Assembly: GCA_030144725.1 (NCBI GenBank)
Contig: JASKMD010000003.1
Span: 11,203,516 to 11,267,515 of the forward strand
Length of the DNA stretch: 64,000 nucleotides
Origin: Haematococcus lacustris
Taxonomy: Eukaryota; Chlorophyta; Chlorophyceae; Chlamydomonadales; Haematococcaceae
Direction of reading: 5' to 3'
Notes under the pieces: generated by a model
Databases searched by the model: none
What the model was told of the DNA's origin: nothing
Seen by the model: the letters and a program-made list of their open reading frames with translations, nothing else
Part shown: piece after piece, positions 11,146-21,000 of the stretch
How the letters are laid out: each line of letters opens with the position of its first letter
Numbering within the stretch: position 1 is the first letter of the stretch
Made by a program: the position numbers and the translations under genes

Positions 11146-12150
11146 GTGCAAGGCAGCCAGCCGCCTCGCTGGCAGGACGCCTCCGCCAGGGCGCACCAGC
11201 GGCCTTTGCCGCAGGAGACGGCGGCCGAGCAGGCTGAGCAACAGCTAAAGGCCCAGCAGCGGCCAGTTGTCCAGCCAGCCCCCCAGGCCGACACTGTGGA
11301 CCAGCTGGCTGTGGGTGTTCAGGCGGGCCAGCCGTGTGTGAGGGTGTGGAAGGAGCTGCTAGACCCCACCCTTCGCCGGGAGCATGTCATTGTGGCCTGG
11401 AGGGTGCTCCACGCCAGCCTCATGGTGGGGGCTTTGTGGGGCCACATCGTCGAAGGGGCGGCTGCCCCGGCTTCTTCCGCCTGCAGCTTGTGCCAGCCGG
11501 GGCACTTGGAGACCCTCACCCACGCCTTCCTGACCTGCACCGCCGTGGCCCCAGCCTGGGAGTGGGTGTTGGACGTGTTTGGCCGTCTCACAGGCACCCG
11601 CCCCCCCTCGGGCGACGCCATGCTGCTCCTCAGTGGGCGCCCCACCCGCAGTGAGGCCACTCCTTTCCAGCCCCCTGACAGCCTGTTGTGGCTCCGGCTG
11701 CGCGTGGCCTACCCGGGCGTAGTGTGGCGCCTCCGCAACTCAGAAGCCGCTACTGCCCGGCAGCCACAGCAGGTGGCGATGCGGGTCGTGGAGGAGGTCA
11801 TCCTCGCACTCACCACGGCCGTCAAGCGTGACTGGCATCGGGTGGGGAGGGACATCCGGGTGGGCGCTGTGCCCTCCACCTGGTTCAAGGGCATGGACCC
11901 GGAGCTTGACGGCGCTCACTTCGACCAGCTGTGGCCCGAGGCAGCATGGGACTGGTTTGCCAAGCAGCCTAGGAGGGAGCGGAGGGGAGCGCAGGAGGGG
12001 GTAGAGTGGAGGGTTGGGGCAGGAGTAGAGGAGGCGGGGAAGGCAGAAGGGAGGCCTAGGCAGGGGGAGGTCAGGGAGCAGGGGGCGAATGAGCTAGTCG
12101 TTCGCCTCTCCTTGCAGGGGCCCGTCCCCTTCCCCGCCCCGCCAGCATGA
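11146..12150 (+). CDS. LINE ORF2 C-terminal domain, best preserved copy (zf-RVT)
   Basis: This open frame of 334 codons covers the C-terminal domain of the LINE ORF2 protein. It has the 13 nt (KELLD region) missing from the other units and keeps the full zinc-binding pattern C-x2-C then H-x4-C (CSLC ... HAFLTC), as in the zf-RVT domain at the end of many plant and algal LINE ORF2 proteins, where it is thought to bind nucleic acid. Downstream residues form an amphipathic, Trp-rich region of unknown role. The frame is a fragment of a longer protein; the start given is the frame's first possible start, not a real initiation site. Confidence 0.7.
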   Translation: MQGSQPPRWQDASARAHQRPLPQETAAEQAEQQLKAQQRPVVQPAPQADTVDQLAVGVQAGQPCVRVWKELLDPTLRREHVIVAWRVLHASLMVGALWGHIVEGAAAPASSACSLCQPGHLETLTHAFLTCTAVAPAWEWVLDVFGRLTGTRPPSGDAMLLLSGRPTRSEATPFQPPDSLLWLRLRVAYPGVVWRLRNSEAATARQPQQVAMRVVEEVILALTTAVKRDWHRVGRDIRVGAVPSTWFKGMDPELDGAHFDQLWPEAAWDWFAKQPRRERRGAQEGVEWRVGAGVEEAGKAEGRPRQGEVREQGANELVVRLSLQGPVPFPAPPA

Positions 12151-12428
12151 GCTGCAGGGTTGCTGCTGAGGGCTCAGGGCTTTCCGGGGGGGGGTTAGGA
12201 TGGCCTCGGGGAGCTGTGTGGGTGCCCAGGGACCGGGGGCTTAGGTGGTCTTGGTTCGGGGGCTGGGGGAGGTGTTCTAGGTTTCAGGTCGGGGGCTAGG
12301 CTAAGGCTCGTGTGGGGAGTTTTGTGGGGAGGGTCTGGGGAGGAAGCGTAGGGCTAGGGTGTAGAGCGAGGGTGTGGGGGTGTTAAGACGTTGTCCGGGA
12401 CGGGGTTGACCTTTGCTTGAGGTGTATA

Positions 12429-12955
12429 GGGTCTACCAGCCCCCGCTCCCCCACCAGCTGCCGCAACTGCTCCGCCCCCTCGCCATCAACCGGGTTAGGA
12501 CCCGAAGCCAGTAGCACCCCATGCAGCAGGTGTGGTTCAGTAGCTACAAACCTCCCTCTTCTTGAGGGTAGTGCCCGCCATCGTGCGGGATTGGAGCTGG
12601 AGTGGAGTAGGCTAATTTCCTATGAAGCTCAGGAGGGTAGACACGTTTCCGAGCCGGGGCGTGTCGTGCTGTTGCGCTTCGGGGGGAGTAGTCTTTCTTT
12701 CTTTTCTTTCTTTCTTTCGCCCCCTCGCCCCGGCTACCTACCCAGGCTTCCCCATGCCGCGAGCCCTGCGGGATGCCCACTCTGTCCGCTGGGGCCAGGA
12801 TACAGTTGAAGCCGCATCCCATGAGGAGTGCCAGGGGTATAGAACCACTGCCCTTGCCAGGCGGGCTTGGCCCCTAAACTGGCTACTGCCCACTGCCACA
12901 CGCTTCCCGCCCTGTGGCACTCTCGAGGGAACACCACCTGCACCGGGCTGTCAGC
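12429..12955 (-). pseudogene. Inverted AP-endonuclease fragment, unit 3, split by a SINE
   Basis: Same inverted APE remnant as at 1,373 and 5,161, here interrupted by a 233-bp SINE (12,485-12,717). Confidence 0.75.
12485..12717 (+). mobile_element. SINE with (CTTT)n tail and 12-bp target duplication
   Basis: Comparison with units 1 and 2 shows the exact insertion: CGCCCCCTCGCC at 12,473-12,484 is repeated at 12,718-12,729. The element is 233 bp, ends in GGAGTAGTC followed by a CTTT-type tail, and contains a weak A-box-like TGGTTCAGTAG (about 12,530), but no convincing B box. The tail is the same as in the tRNA-derived SINE at 39,051-39,236, so both probably use the same LINE machinery. Confidence 0.88.
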
Positions 12956-14847
12956 TACCTCAGCTCGCTTTAGCTGGCAGGCCGCATCAGCACCCCCACC
13001 AACCCCTCCAGCCTTCAAGCCGTGCACAGGGCCTCCCTGACCCCGCGCTCCCCTCCACGGGTTAGTGGGCGGGCGACCTCACCATCGTGGTGCTTTACTG
13101 GGTTAAAGACGGGCAGGTGGTAGTAGAGGCCCTGGGCATGTTTCGCGTCGCTGGGAGCCCAGCGCTGAGTGTGAGCAAGAGCTCAGCCCTGCCATGCGCC
13201 CAGCCAGAGCCCGGGCCGGGTAACCAGGGGCTCAGGCCCCGAGGAGGCAGGTAGGGGAGGTCGGGGGGGTAACGGGGGGGAAGGGGGCGGGCAGGGGCAG
13301 GTGGGCGAGCTGGAGCAAGGCGGCGGGCACAGGCAGGAGGCCGAGCAGCGGCTAGGGAGTGGGCTGGGGAAGGTGGCGGGTTAGGGCAGCAACAACAAGG
13401 TGGGAAGCAGGAGACCGAGGTGATTATCCCAGCTGTCCGAGCCGGGGTGCCAGTGCGCACCTGGGGGTCCCCCTTGGGGCGGCCTCTTACGCCGCCAAAG
13501 CGTGGCCGCCTTAGGGGGGGCAGCCGCGGCCATGACGGCGGCCTCCCTCCCTTGCGGCTTCAAGGCCTCAACCACCTGGGGCGGGTACAGGTGGCCCAGC
13601 AGTGCCTGGCTATCAAGTCCATACATCAGATGGCCTTCGTGCATCCCTCGGCTCCTCTTGCGCAGGCCATGGCCCTGGCTGTCCATCGCTATGTAGCAGC
13701 CTCAGGCCTGCCCCAGGAGCGCAGCATTAACAGCAGCCGTCTCTACCCAAGCAAGGACATCTGCGTGACGCCCAGGGGGGAGGGAGGGGTTGGGATGCCG
13801 GACATGGGGTCCACCAGCACGGCCTTGCTTGCGAAGATGCTAGCTCAGCTCTGGTCGCCCCAAGTTCGTCCCTGGCAGCCTCTAACCCATAGCCTGCTGG
13901 CAGGCCCCTCTCACAGCACCTGGGTCACCACCGACCCCCCCGCCCCCCCCGCGCGAGGCATCAGCTAGCGGCTGCAAGCTTATGTGGCGGCCCTGGCTCG
14001 GCTGAAGCTGTTCTGTGCCGTGCCCCCCGCTATCCAGTCCTTCTTCTCGGTGCTGGCGGAGCCGCTCTGGTACAACGCGCAAGTCCGCATGAACCCGGCA
14101 GCAAGGAAGGCGGCAGCTGAGCAGGGTTGGACCCACGTTTGCCACGTGAGGGAGGCGCTCCACAGCCCCCAGCTGGAGGGGGGGGCCCGCTGGGCTGCTG
14201 ACCTGGTCAGGGCTTGCCTTCCCGAGCCCTGGCAGGGCATGGTGGACCGCATGCAGCCTCCACAGCCGGAGTGGGTGTGCCTGGAGGTTGGGCCTGGCGT
14301 GGAGTTTGTGGTGCGGTCCACCCCCATGCTCCAGCCCTCCCACTTTGTGGGCCCCAACGGACGCCTCTACCCCCTAGACCCCACTGAGCATGGGCCCCTT
14401 GGGGCTTTCCGGGCGGAGGAGGGGGCGGCCTGGGGGCCAGCAGCGGTGGCCCTGCTCAACAACCCCAGCTTCAGGCTGACCCCGAAGGAGCGAGCCACCA
14501 CCTCCGCCTTCTACCCGCCCAGCGTCACGAGGCGCAGGAGCAGGCTCAAGGGCAGGAGCTAGGTGGGGCCAGGGGGAGGGGCAGAGGAGGGGGGCGGGCA
14601 AGGGGGCGGGGCGGGGGCAGGGGGAGGGGTCGTGGAAGGGGTGGAGAGCGTTGGGGCGCAGGGGGCGGGGCAGGAGGGCAGGCTGCTGACCCAGCTGAGG
14701 AGGGGCCTGGCACCTGGCCTAAGGAGGAGTGGCTCTTATGCCCTTGGGCTCACCTACAGCTGGACCCACAGGTGTGGGGCATGGGCACCCCCACCCTGCT
14801 GTACTTTTCTGTCAAGCACGCCAGGGTGCGCCTACACCAACTCTAAC
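12956..14847 (+). pseudogene. LINE ORF2 post-RT segment, unit 3
   Basis: Copy of 1,653-3,536 with the same TAG (13,966) in the same frame (13,420-14,562), plus a one-base deletion near 14,500 that ends the frame early. The RG-rich stretch (14,565-14,660) is retained in nucleotide sequence only. Confidence 0.76.
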
Positions 14848-14953
14848 GCGTCGGTGCCACCCCCCTTAACCCACCCAGTGGGGGCCTGTGGCCTGCGCTG
14901 TGGGGCGTGCGCCCCCCCCGGGGAGTGGGTGAACCGGAGGTGACAGCGGCGGC

Positions 14954-16083
14954 TGATGGGGCCTTGAGGGAGCTGGAACTTGGTTGGGAGGCCAGCGCGC
15001 AGCAGGTAGCAGGCCAGGGGGCAGCGGGGGAGCGGGAACAGCAAGGCAGGGATGCGGAGGAGCGGCCCCCCGAGGAGGTGCAAGGCAGCCAGCCGCCTCG
15101 CTGGCTGGACGCCTCCGCCAGGGCGCACCAGCGGCCCTTGCCGCAGGAGAGGGCGGCCGAGCAGGCTGAGCAACAGCTAAAGGCCCAGCAGCGGCGTGAG
15201 GGCAGGCGGCCAGTTGTCCAGCCAGCCCCCCAGGCCGACACTGTGGACCAGCTGGCTGTGGGTGTTCAGGCGGGCCAGCCGTGTGTGAGGGTGTGGACCC
15301 CACCCTTCGCCGGGAGCATGTCATTGTGGCCTGGAGGGTGCTCCACGCCAGCCTCATGGTGGGGGCTTTGTGGGGCCACATCGTCGAAGGGGCGGCTGCC
15401 CCGGCTTCTTCCGCCTGCAGCTTGTGCCAGCCGGGGCACTTGGAGACCCTCACCCACGCCTTCCTGACCTGCACCGCCGTGGCCCCAGCCTGGGAGTGGG
15501 TGTTGGACGTGTTCGGCCGTCTCACAGGCACCCGCCCCCCCTCGGGCGACGCCATGCTGCTCCTCAGTGGGCGCCCCACCCGCAGTGAGGCCACTCCTTT
15601 CCAGCCCCCTGACAGCCTGTTGTGGCTCCGGCTGCGCGTGGCCTACCCGGGCGCAGTGTGGCGCCTCCGCAACTCAGAAGCCGCTACTGCCCGGCAGCCA
15701 CAGCAGGTGGCGATGCGGGTCGTGGAGGAGGTCATCCTCGCACTCACCACGGCCGTCAAGCGTGACTGGCATCGGGTGGGGAGGGACATCCGGGTGGGCG
15801 CTGTGCCCTCCACCTGGTTCAAGGGCATGGACCCGGAGCTTGACGGCGCTCACTTCGACCAGCTGTGGCCCGAGGCAGCATGGGACTGGTTTGCCAAGCA
15901 GCCTAGGAGGGAGCGGAGGGGAGCGCAGGAGGGGGTAGAGTGGAGGGTTGGGGCAGGAGTAGAGGAGGCGGGGCAGGCAGAAGGGAGGCCTAGGCAGGGG
16001 GAGGTCAGGGAGCAGGGGGCGAATGAGCTAGTCGTTCGCCTCTCCTTGCAGGGGCCCGTCCCCTTCCCCGCCCCGCCAGCATG
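14954..16083 (+). pseudogene. LINE ORF2 C-terminal part, unit 3
   Basis: Copy of the zf-RVT region with the 13-nt deletion after about 15,296. The zinc ligands CSLC...HAFLTC are intact in the downstream frame (15,281-16,084). The G-rich 3' UTR runs to 16,362 without a gene. Confidence 0.76.
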
Positions 16084-16362
16084 AGCTGCAGGGTTGCTGC
16101 TGAGGGCTTAGGGCTTTCCGGGGGGGGGGTTAGGATGGCCTCGGGGAGCTTTGTGGGTGCCCAGGGACCGGGGGCTTAGGTGGTCTTGGTTCGGGGGCTG
16201 GGGGAGGTGTTCTAGGTTTCAGGTCGGGGGCTGGGCTAAGGCGCGTGTGGGGAGTTTTGTGGGGAGGGTCTGGGGAGGAAGCGTAGGGCTAGGGTGTAGA
16301 GCGAGGGTGTGGGGGTGTTAAGACGTTGTCCGGGACGGGGTTGACCTTTGCTTGAGGTGTAT

Positions 16363-16441
16363 AGGGTCTACCAGCCCCCGCTCCCCCACCAGCTGCCGCA
16401 ACTGCTCCGCCCCCTCGCCCCGGCTACCTACCCAGGCTTCC
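16363..16441 (-). pseudogene. Start of unit 4: inverted APE remnant, truncated
   Basis: Only the first 79 bp of a fifth unit remain; the match to the other units stops at 16,441 where a different element begins with TGTTGG. Confidence 0.7.
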
Positions 16442-16546
16442 TGTTGGAGCAAGGCATGCTAGGTTCAGCCAGCCCATCAGGGGTTGAGCTAACTGTATCT
16501 CAAGTGTGACTTCTGTTTTAGGCTCCGCTCAGTGACGTAGTGCTTT

Positions 16547-16686
16547 ACTGTGTTTGTCCGGTGAAGCGCTGCCTCTTAGCGAGAGCCTCTTTCTCTTTCA
16601 GGTGGGCTTTATACTTGCTATAGTGTGTAACTGTGTTTGTCCGGTGAAGCGCTGCCTCTTAGCGAGAGCCTCTTTCTCTTTCAGGT
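16547..16686 (+). repeat. 57-bp direct repeat, period 83, each ending in a splice-acceptor-like tract
   Basis: Identical 57-bp blocks lie at 16,547-16,603 and 16,630-16,686. Each ends in CTCTTTCTCTTTCAG followed by GT, i.e. a strong 3' splice-site-like tract directly abutting a possible donor. They lie upstream of the gag-like start. Confidence 0.85.
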
Positions 16687-16704
16687 TATGGGCCCACGGC
16701 ACGG

Positions 16705-16823
16705 GTGCCGTTGGTGAAATCAGAGGCAGACGTCAGCGCTCCAGCCGAGCAGCCACAGATGGCGCTCGTTATGCCACAGCCGTTGCCCCTGAATGAAGCC
16801 ACTTCGTTTGTCGAGTGGCGACT
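16705..16823 (+). other. Truncated gag-like N-terminus before the gap
   Basis: The frame contains ATGGCGCTCGT (16,759) encoding MALVMPQPLPL..., preceded by a PAEQPQ-like segment. The same context (AVQP then MALVTM) starts the main ORF at 18,073. It could be the gag start of a related nested copy or an alternative first exon; the gap prevents a decision. Confidence 0.4.
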
Positions 16824-17323
16824 NNNNNNNNNNNNNNNNNNNNNNNNNNNNNNNNNNNNNNNNNNNNNNNNNNNNNNNNNNNNNNNNNNNNNNNNNNNNN
16901 NNNNNNNNNNNNNNNNNNNNNNNNNNNNNNNNNNNNNNNNNNNNNNNNNNNNNNNNNNNNNNNNNNNNNNNNNNNNNNNNNNNNNNNNNNNNNNNNNNNN
17001 NNNNNNNNNNNNNNNNNNNNNNNNNNNNNNNNNNNNNNNNNNNNNNNNNNNNNNNNNNNNNNNNNNNNNNNNNNNNNNNNNNNNNNNNNNNNNNNNNNNN
17101 NNNNNNNNNNNNNNNNNNNNNNNNNNNNNNNNNNNNNNNNNNNNNNNNNNNNNNNNNNNNNNNNNNNNNNNNNNNNNNNNNNNNNNNNNNNNNNNNNNNN
17201 NNNNNNNNNNNNNNNNNNNNNNNNNNNNNNNNNNNNNNNNNNNNNNNNNNNNNNNNNNNNNNNNNNNNNNNNNNNNNNNNNNNNNNNNNNNNNNNNNNNN
17301 NNNNNNNNNNNNNNNNNNNNNNN
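16824..17323. other. Assembly gap, exactly 500 N
   Basis: Run of 500 N, a scaffolding placeholder of unknown true size. ORFs through it are meaningless. Confidence 0.99.
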
Positions 17324-18072
17324 CATGAGCGTGACCGTACGGAATGCGTGACATGGCTAGCCATGCAAGCATGACAGTTGGTGGTATCACGGTAGATGGT
17401 GATTGGTGTATGATGGTTGATGTGACCTGGCTACTGTGGGTGGGTTTGTGTGTGTATCCTGCGACTTGCATAACAGTTCTGACATGGTTGCATGGGGGTT
17501 TGGGTATTTGTAGTGGATTGGGATGCTGCGGCGGCAGCTTAGAAGACCTTACCAGCTGTCCGATGTAATCACGGGCACCCAAGTCTGGAGGTATTCTCAG
17601 CTCACTGCCATCGGCATCTGAAGGCCGGCACCATACTGGTGACGGGTATCAGCTTTGCCTTGCTTGCTGCTAGTCGAGGCGTCCTTACTCATTCCGTTTG
17701 CTATCTTACATTTCTTCTAAGCTCTTTTCCCCGGAGGAAGGTTATCAATTGCCTTCAGCTGTCGACAGACGGACGTCTGGGCGTCAGCATCTTCACTTCG
17801 GCTGCAGTCCTGGGCACTCCGGGGTGTTCAGGCTGCAGCCAACCGTAGCTCTGCGGTGCGTGTTTCTTCAACACGTTCGCCCAGTGCATTAGCGCTTACA
17901 TCCGCATTCGTGCTTGCGCGAGGTGGCTGCCATTACTCAGCCGCCTGTACTGGGCACACCGTTGGAGCTTAACGGACCGTACAGCTCCACGGACAACCCA
18001 GTCTTCGACGCAGCAGCACCGCCCCAGGTTCCAGCCCCAGCCCCAGCCCGCAGCAGCCGAGCAGTACAGCCC
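17324..18072 (+). other. Region between gap and gag ATG
   Basis: No gene recognised. The gag frame is open upstream to about 17,914 but without ATG; presumably leader or an upstream exon of the retroelement. Confidence 0.4.
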
Positions 18073-21000
18073 ATGGCGCTCGTCACCATGGCGGTGCCAG
18101 AGCTTATAGGCACTTCCCGGCTGGCCTTCAGAGCCTTCAGCCTCAAGCTGCGGGCGTACCTAGGCCTCAACCTCCACATACCGGTGAATGCGTTCCATCA
18201 CCTGCTGGCCAGCTCTGCCATGGATGGCGTGTTCTTTCAGTCCATTACAGATGCTTATGAGCAGCTGGTAGATGGCTGGGGCGACGAGGCTGACAGGGCA
18301 GAAGCATTAGAGGCCTTGCTAGACCTGGTGGAGGAGCAGCTGATAGACCCACCCAGCCACCAGGCAGGCCTAGACCCAGCTCTCGTGCTAGGGGGCAAAG
18401 GGTGCAGCAGCGCTAAGGCTTTCGCCACAGCCTTTGAGAGCGCTGTGAATGAGGCCATCAGGCGTGGCACACTAACCCACTTCACCGCCATCAACCACCT
18501 CTTCTCCCATTGCCTACAAGTGCCCACCATGCGCCAGGAGCAGCGCACCAAGCTCAGGGACGAGGCTGTGCGCCTATTCCACCAGGCTGTGCCGGATGCA
18601 GAGGACCGGCAGGATCAGCGCGCCTTCAGAGCTGCCTTGCATGCAGTCAGTGCAGCGCATGAGAACCTGCTTGACAGCATGCGTTATGTGCCTGCCACTG
18701 CTGATCGCCCACCGCTACGCGCAGAGCAGGACCTAGTGTCAGAGGAGGTGCTCCTGTTGCGGCAGCAGTTGGCTGAGCTTCAAGCTTGGGCGCTGCCTCA
18801 GCCCCCGCAACGCGAGCGTGCTCGGCAGCCCGTGCCACAGCCCTTGCAGCAGCCCATGCCACATCACCTGCAGCAGCCCATGCAGGAAATGGGTTATCCA
18901 ATGCCGCACCCTGTCATGCAACAGCCGTTGCCATCCTTGCCCATGTCCCAAGCTTATGCTGCGCCACCAATGCAGCTGGATTATGCAGCCATGCCTCAGC
19001 CTGCCTTGCGTAGTGCACCCATGCAGCATGCGCCCATGCAGACCCAGCGCTCGCGGCCTGCCAAGACCTGCCCTCTTCACCCCTATGCTGGCCATGATTT
19101 GGCTGAGTGCAGGCAGTTCCAGGCTATGCCACCTCATGAGCAGCAGAGAGTCATCGGTGGAAGTGCTCCGCGCGCAGCGCATGCCGTAGCTGCACACACG
19201 GCTGGCAGTGTGGTGTCGCGCGCCATCATTGACCCCAGGCAACGCACGCCTCTGCTGGACAGGGGGTATGTACCTGCTGCTCCAGCCCATGCGCAGCACA
19301 CCTGCAGCTACTGTCACAAGCGCTACCATCCCCCTGAGCGTTGCTTCAAGCTGTATCCACATCTGCAAGCAGCTCCTCCACCTAGCCTGTCAGGTCCTGC
19401 TCGAGCCCACACCGTGTCAGCAGAGGGGTCCGGGCTGGGTGCATGGGACATGTCAGGGCATTGGGTGTCGCTGGATGCGCGGGTGCAGCCCCTCTCCTAC
19501 CCTGAGCATGGCAGCTTCTGCATCATCACAGCTAATGCAGCTAGAGCAGTGCCATTCACGCCTATGTCTGCAGCCCTGCCTGCTGGTGCCACCCACACCC
19601 TGCCTAAGGCTGCAGCCCCTGCTCCTCCTGCTGCCCCAGCCACCACCCCCACCATGGGCTCTGTGTTTGCCACCCAGCCCGGCCTGCAGGAGCTGGCTGT
19701 GCAGCTGCAGCACCTTGCTCAACGTGTGACGCGTATTGAGCAGCACCTCTCGCCCAGTGTCGCACCTGTTGACACTGCTGCTCACATCGCTGCTGAACCT
19801 CCACGAGCAGCCGCTGTGCGTGCTGCCTGCCACACCGCTGTGCCCAACCAGCACCTGACATACTTCTCCAACGTCACGGTGCAGTCAGGGTGTGCAGTGG
19901 CTGACAGTGAGGGCCAGCTGCATCTGCTCCAGGGTGTCATGCTGGACGGGGGCAGTGACAGCTGCCTCATTTCGCATGAGTGTGCAGCCGCGCTGAACCT
20001 GCCCCTCACCCCTTGCAGCCGTCGCTTGTCCACTGCAAGTGGTGCAGAGGCCTTAGCCACCCAGGTTGCCACCCTGCGCGTGAGTCTCAGCTATGGCACT
20101 CCCCATGCCATGGTGCACGACCTGGAGGCCATTGTCATGCCTCCTGGTAGCCCCCTTGCTTATGACCTGCTGCTTGGAGCCAACTTCCTCTCGCAGACCA
20201 AGGGCGTGTGCGATGTGTACGACCGGCAGTTCTCTTATTGCCCCCGGCTGCACAGCCATGGAGACATCCGCACCTCTCACTCACTGCCAGTCACTGGGCC
20301 CAAAGGCTGCCTTCCCCTCCTATACTCAGCGCCCATGGGCAGCAGCCAGCTGCTTGTGGCTTGCACTGCCGTGTCCCACAGCCAGGTTCAGCCCTGTGCA
20401 ACCAGCGGCACCGCTTCTGCCATGATCCACACCCCTGGGGTGCACTTGCATGTGGGGACACCTCCAGTGGCAGCGGGCACCACCACACCCAGCGCAGTCA
20501 GCCGTGGGGGTGACCTTGCAACCACAGAGGGTGCCAGAAGCGGGGTGGCCACCGATGACGCACCCATACCAGCAGGATCAGGGGTGAAGTCGGTGCGCAG
20601 CTCAGCTCAGCCAGCCACCCGCAGGGGGGGAGGTACAGCCAGTCAATCTGTGCTCTCCTCAGCACGAGACCCTGCAGCTCGGCGCACGTCTCAGACATCC
20701 AGCGCATCGCAGCGATCAGCCAAACACCTGGCTGTGGGCACCGCCGCAGCCCAGCATGTGGCCAAGCAGCAGCGCTCAAGTGCACCGACCTTGCCCCCGC
20801 CGTCACCGCTGTTGCCTCGACGCTCGTCCAGGGAAGTGGTGTGGCACACTCTCACTCCCTTACGGCTGTTCCTTTCTTTCCTCTTCTTGCTCTGGCTGCC
20901 GGCCATCGTTACTAGCCTGCCACCTCCCATCCCTGATCTGCCCACCTCTGCCATCGCATGCTCAGTCATCAGCATGGTGTTGCCAGATGGACCTGCTGCT

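Larger units (their letters stand above)
1..16441. mobile_element. Tandem array of a rearranged L1-like LINE
   Basis: Near-identical blocks recur with a period of about 3.7-3.9 kb: the same unit landmark lies at 1, 3,681, 11,059 and 14,991. Each unit begins with an antisense piece of the LINE AP-endonuclease domain (1,373; 5,161; 12,429; 16,363), switches near a GTCAGC microhomology to sense sequence of the post-RT part of ORF2, and ends with a zf-RVT-type Cys/His region and a GC-rich 3' UTR. The same two junctions occur in every unit, so one twin-primed (5'-inverted) insertion was amplified in tandem; independent insertions would not share both breakpoints. One unit holds an opposite-strand LINE (6,045-10,450). 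The array is cut at 16,441 by the next retroelement. Confidence 0.85.

Noticed and set aside
16686..17582. ORFs spanning the N gap
   Set aside because: Translations through unknown bases; no evidence.
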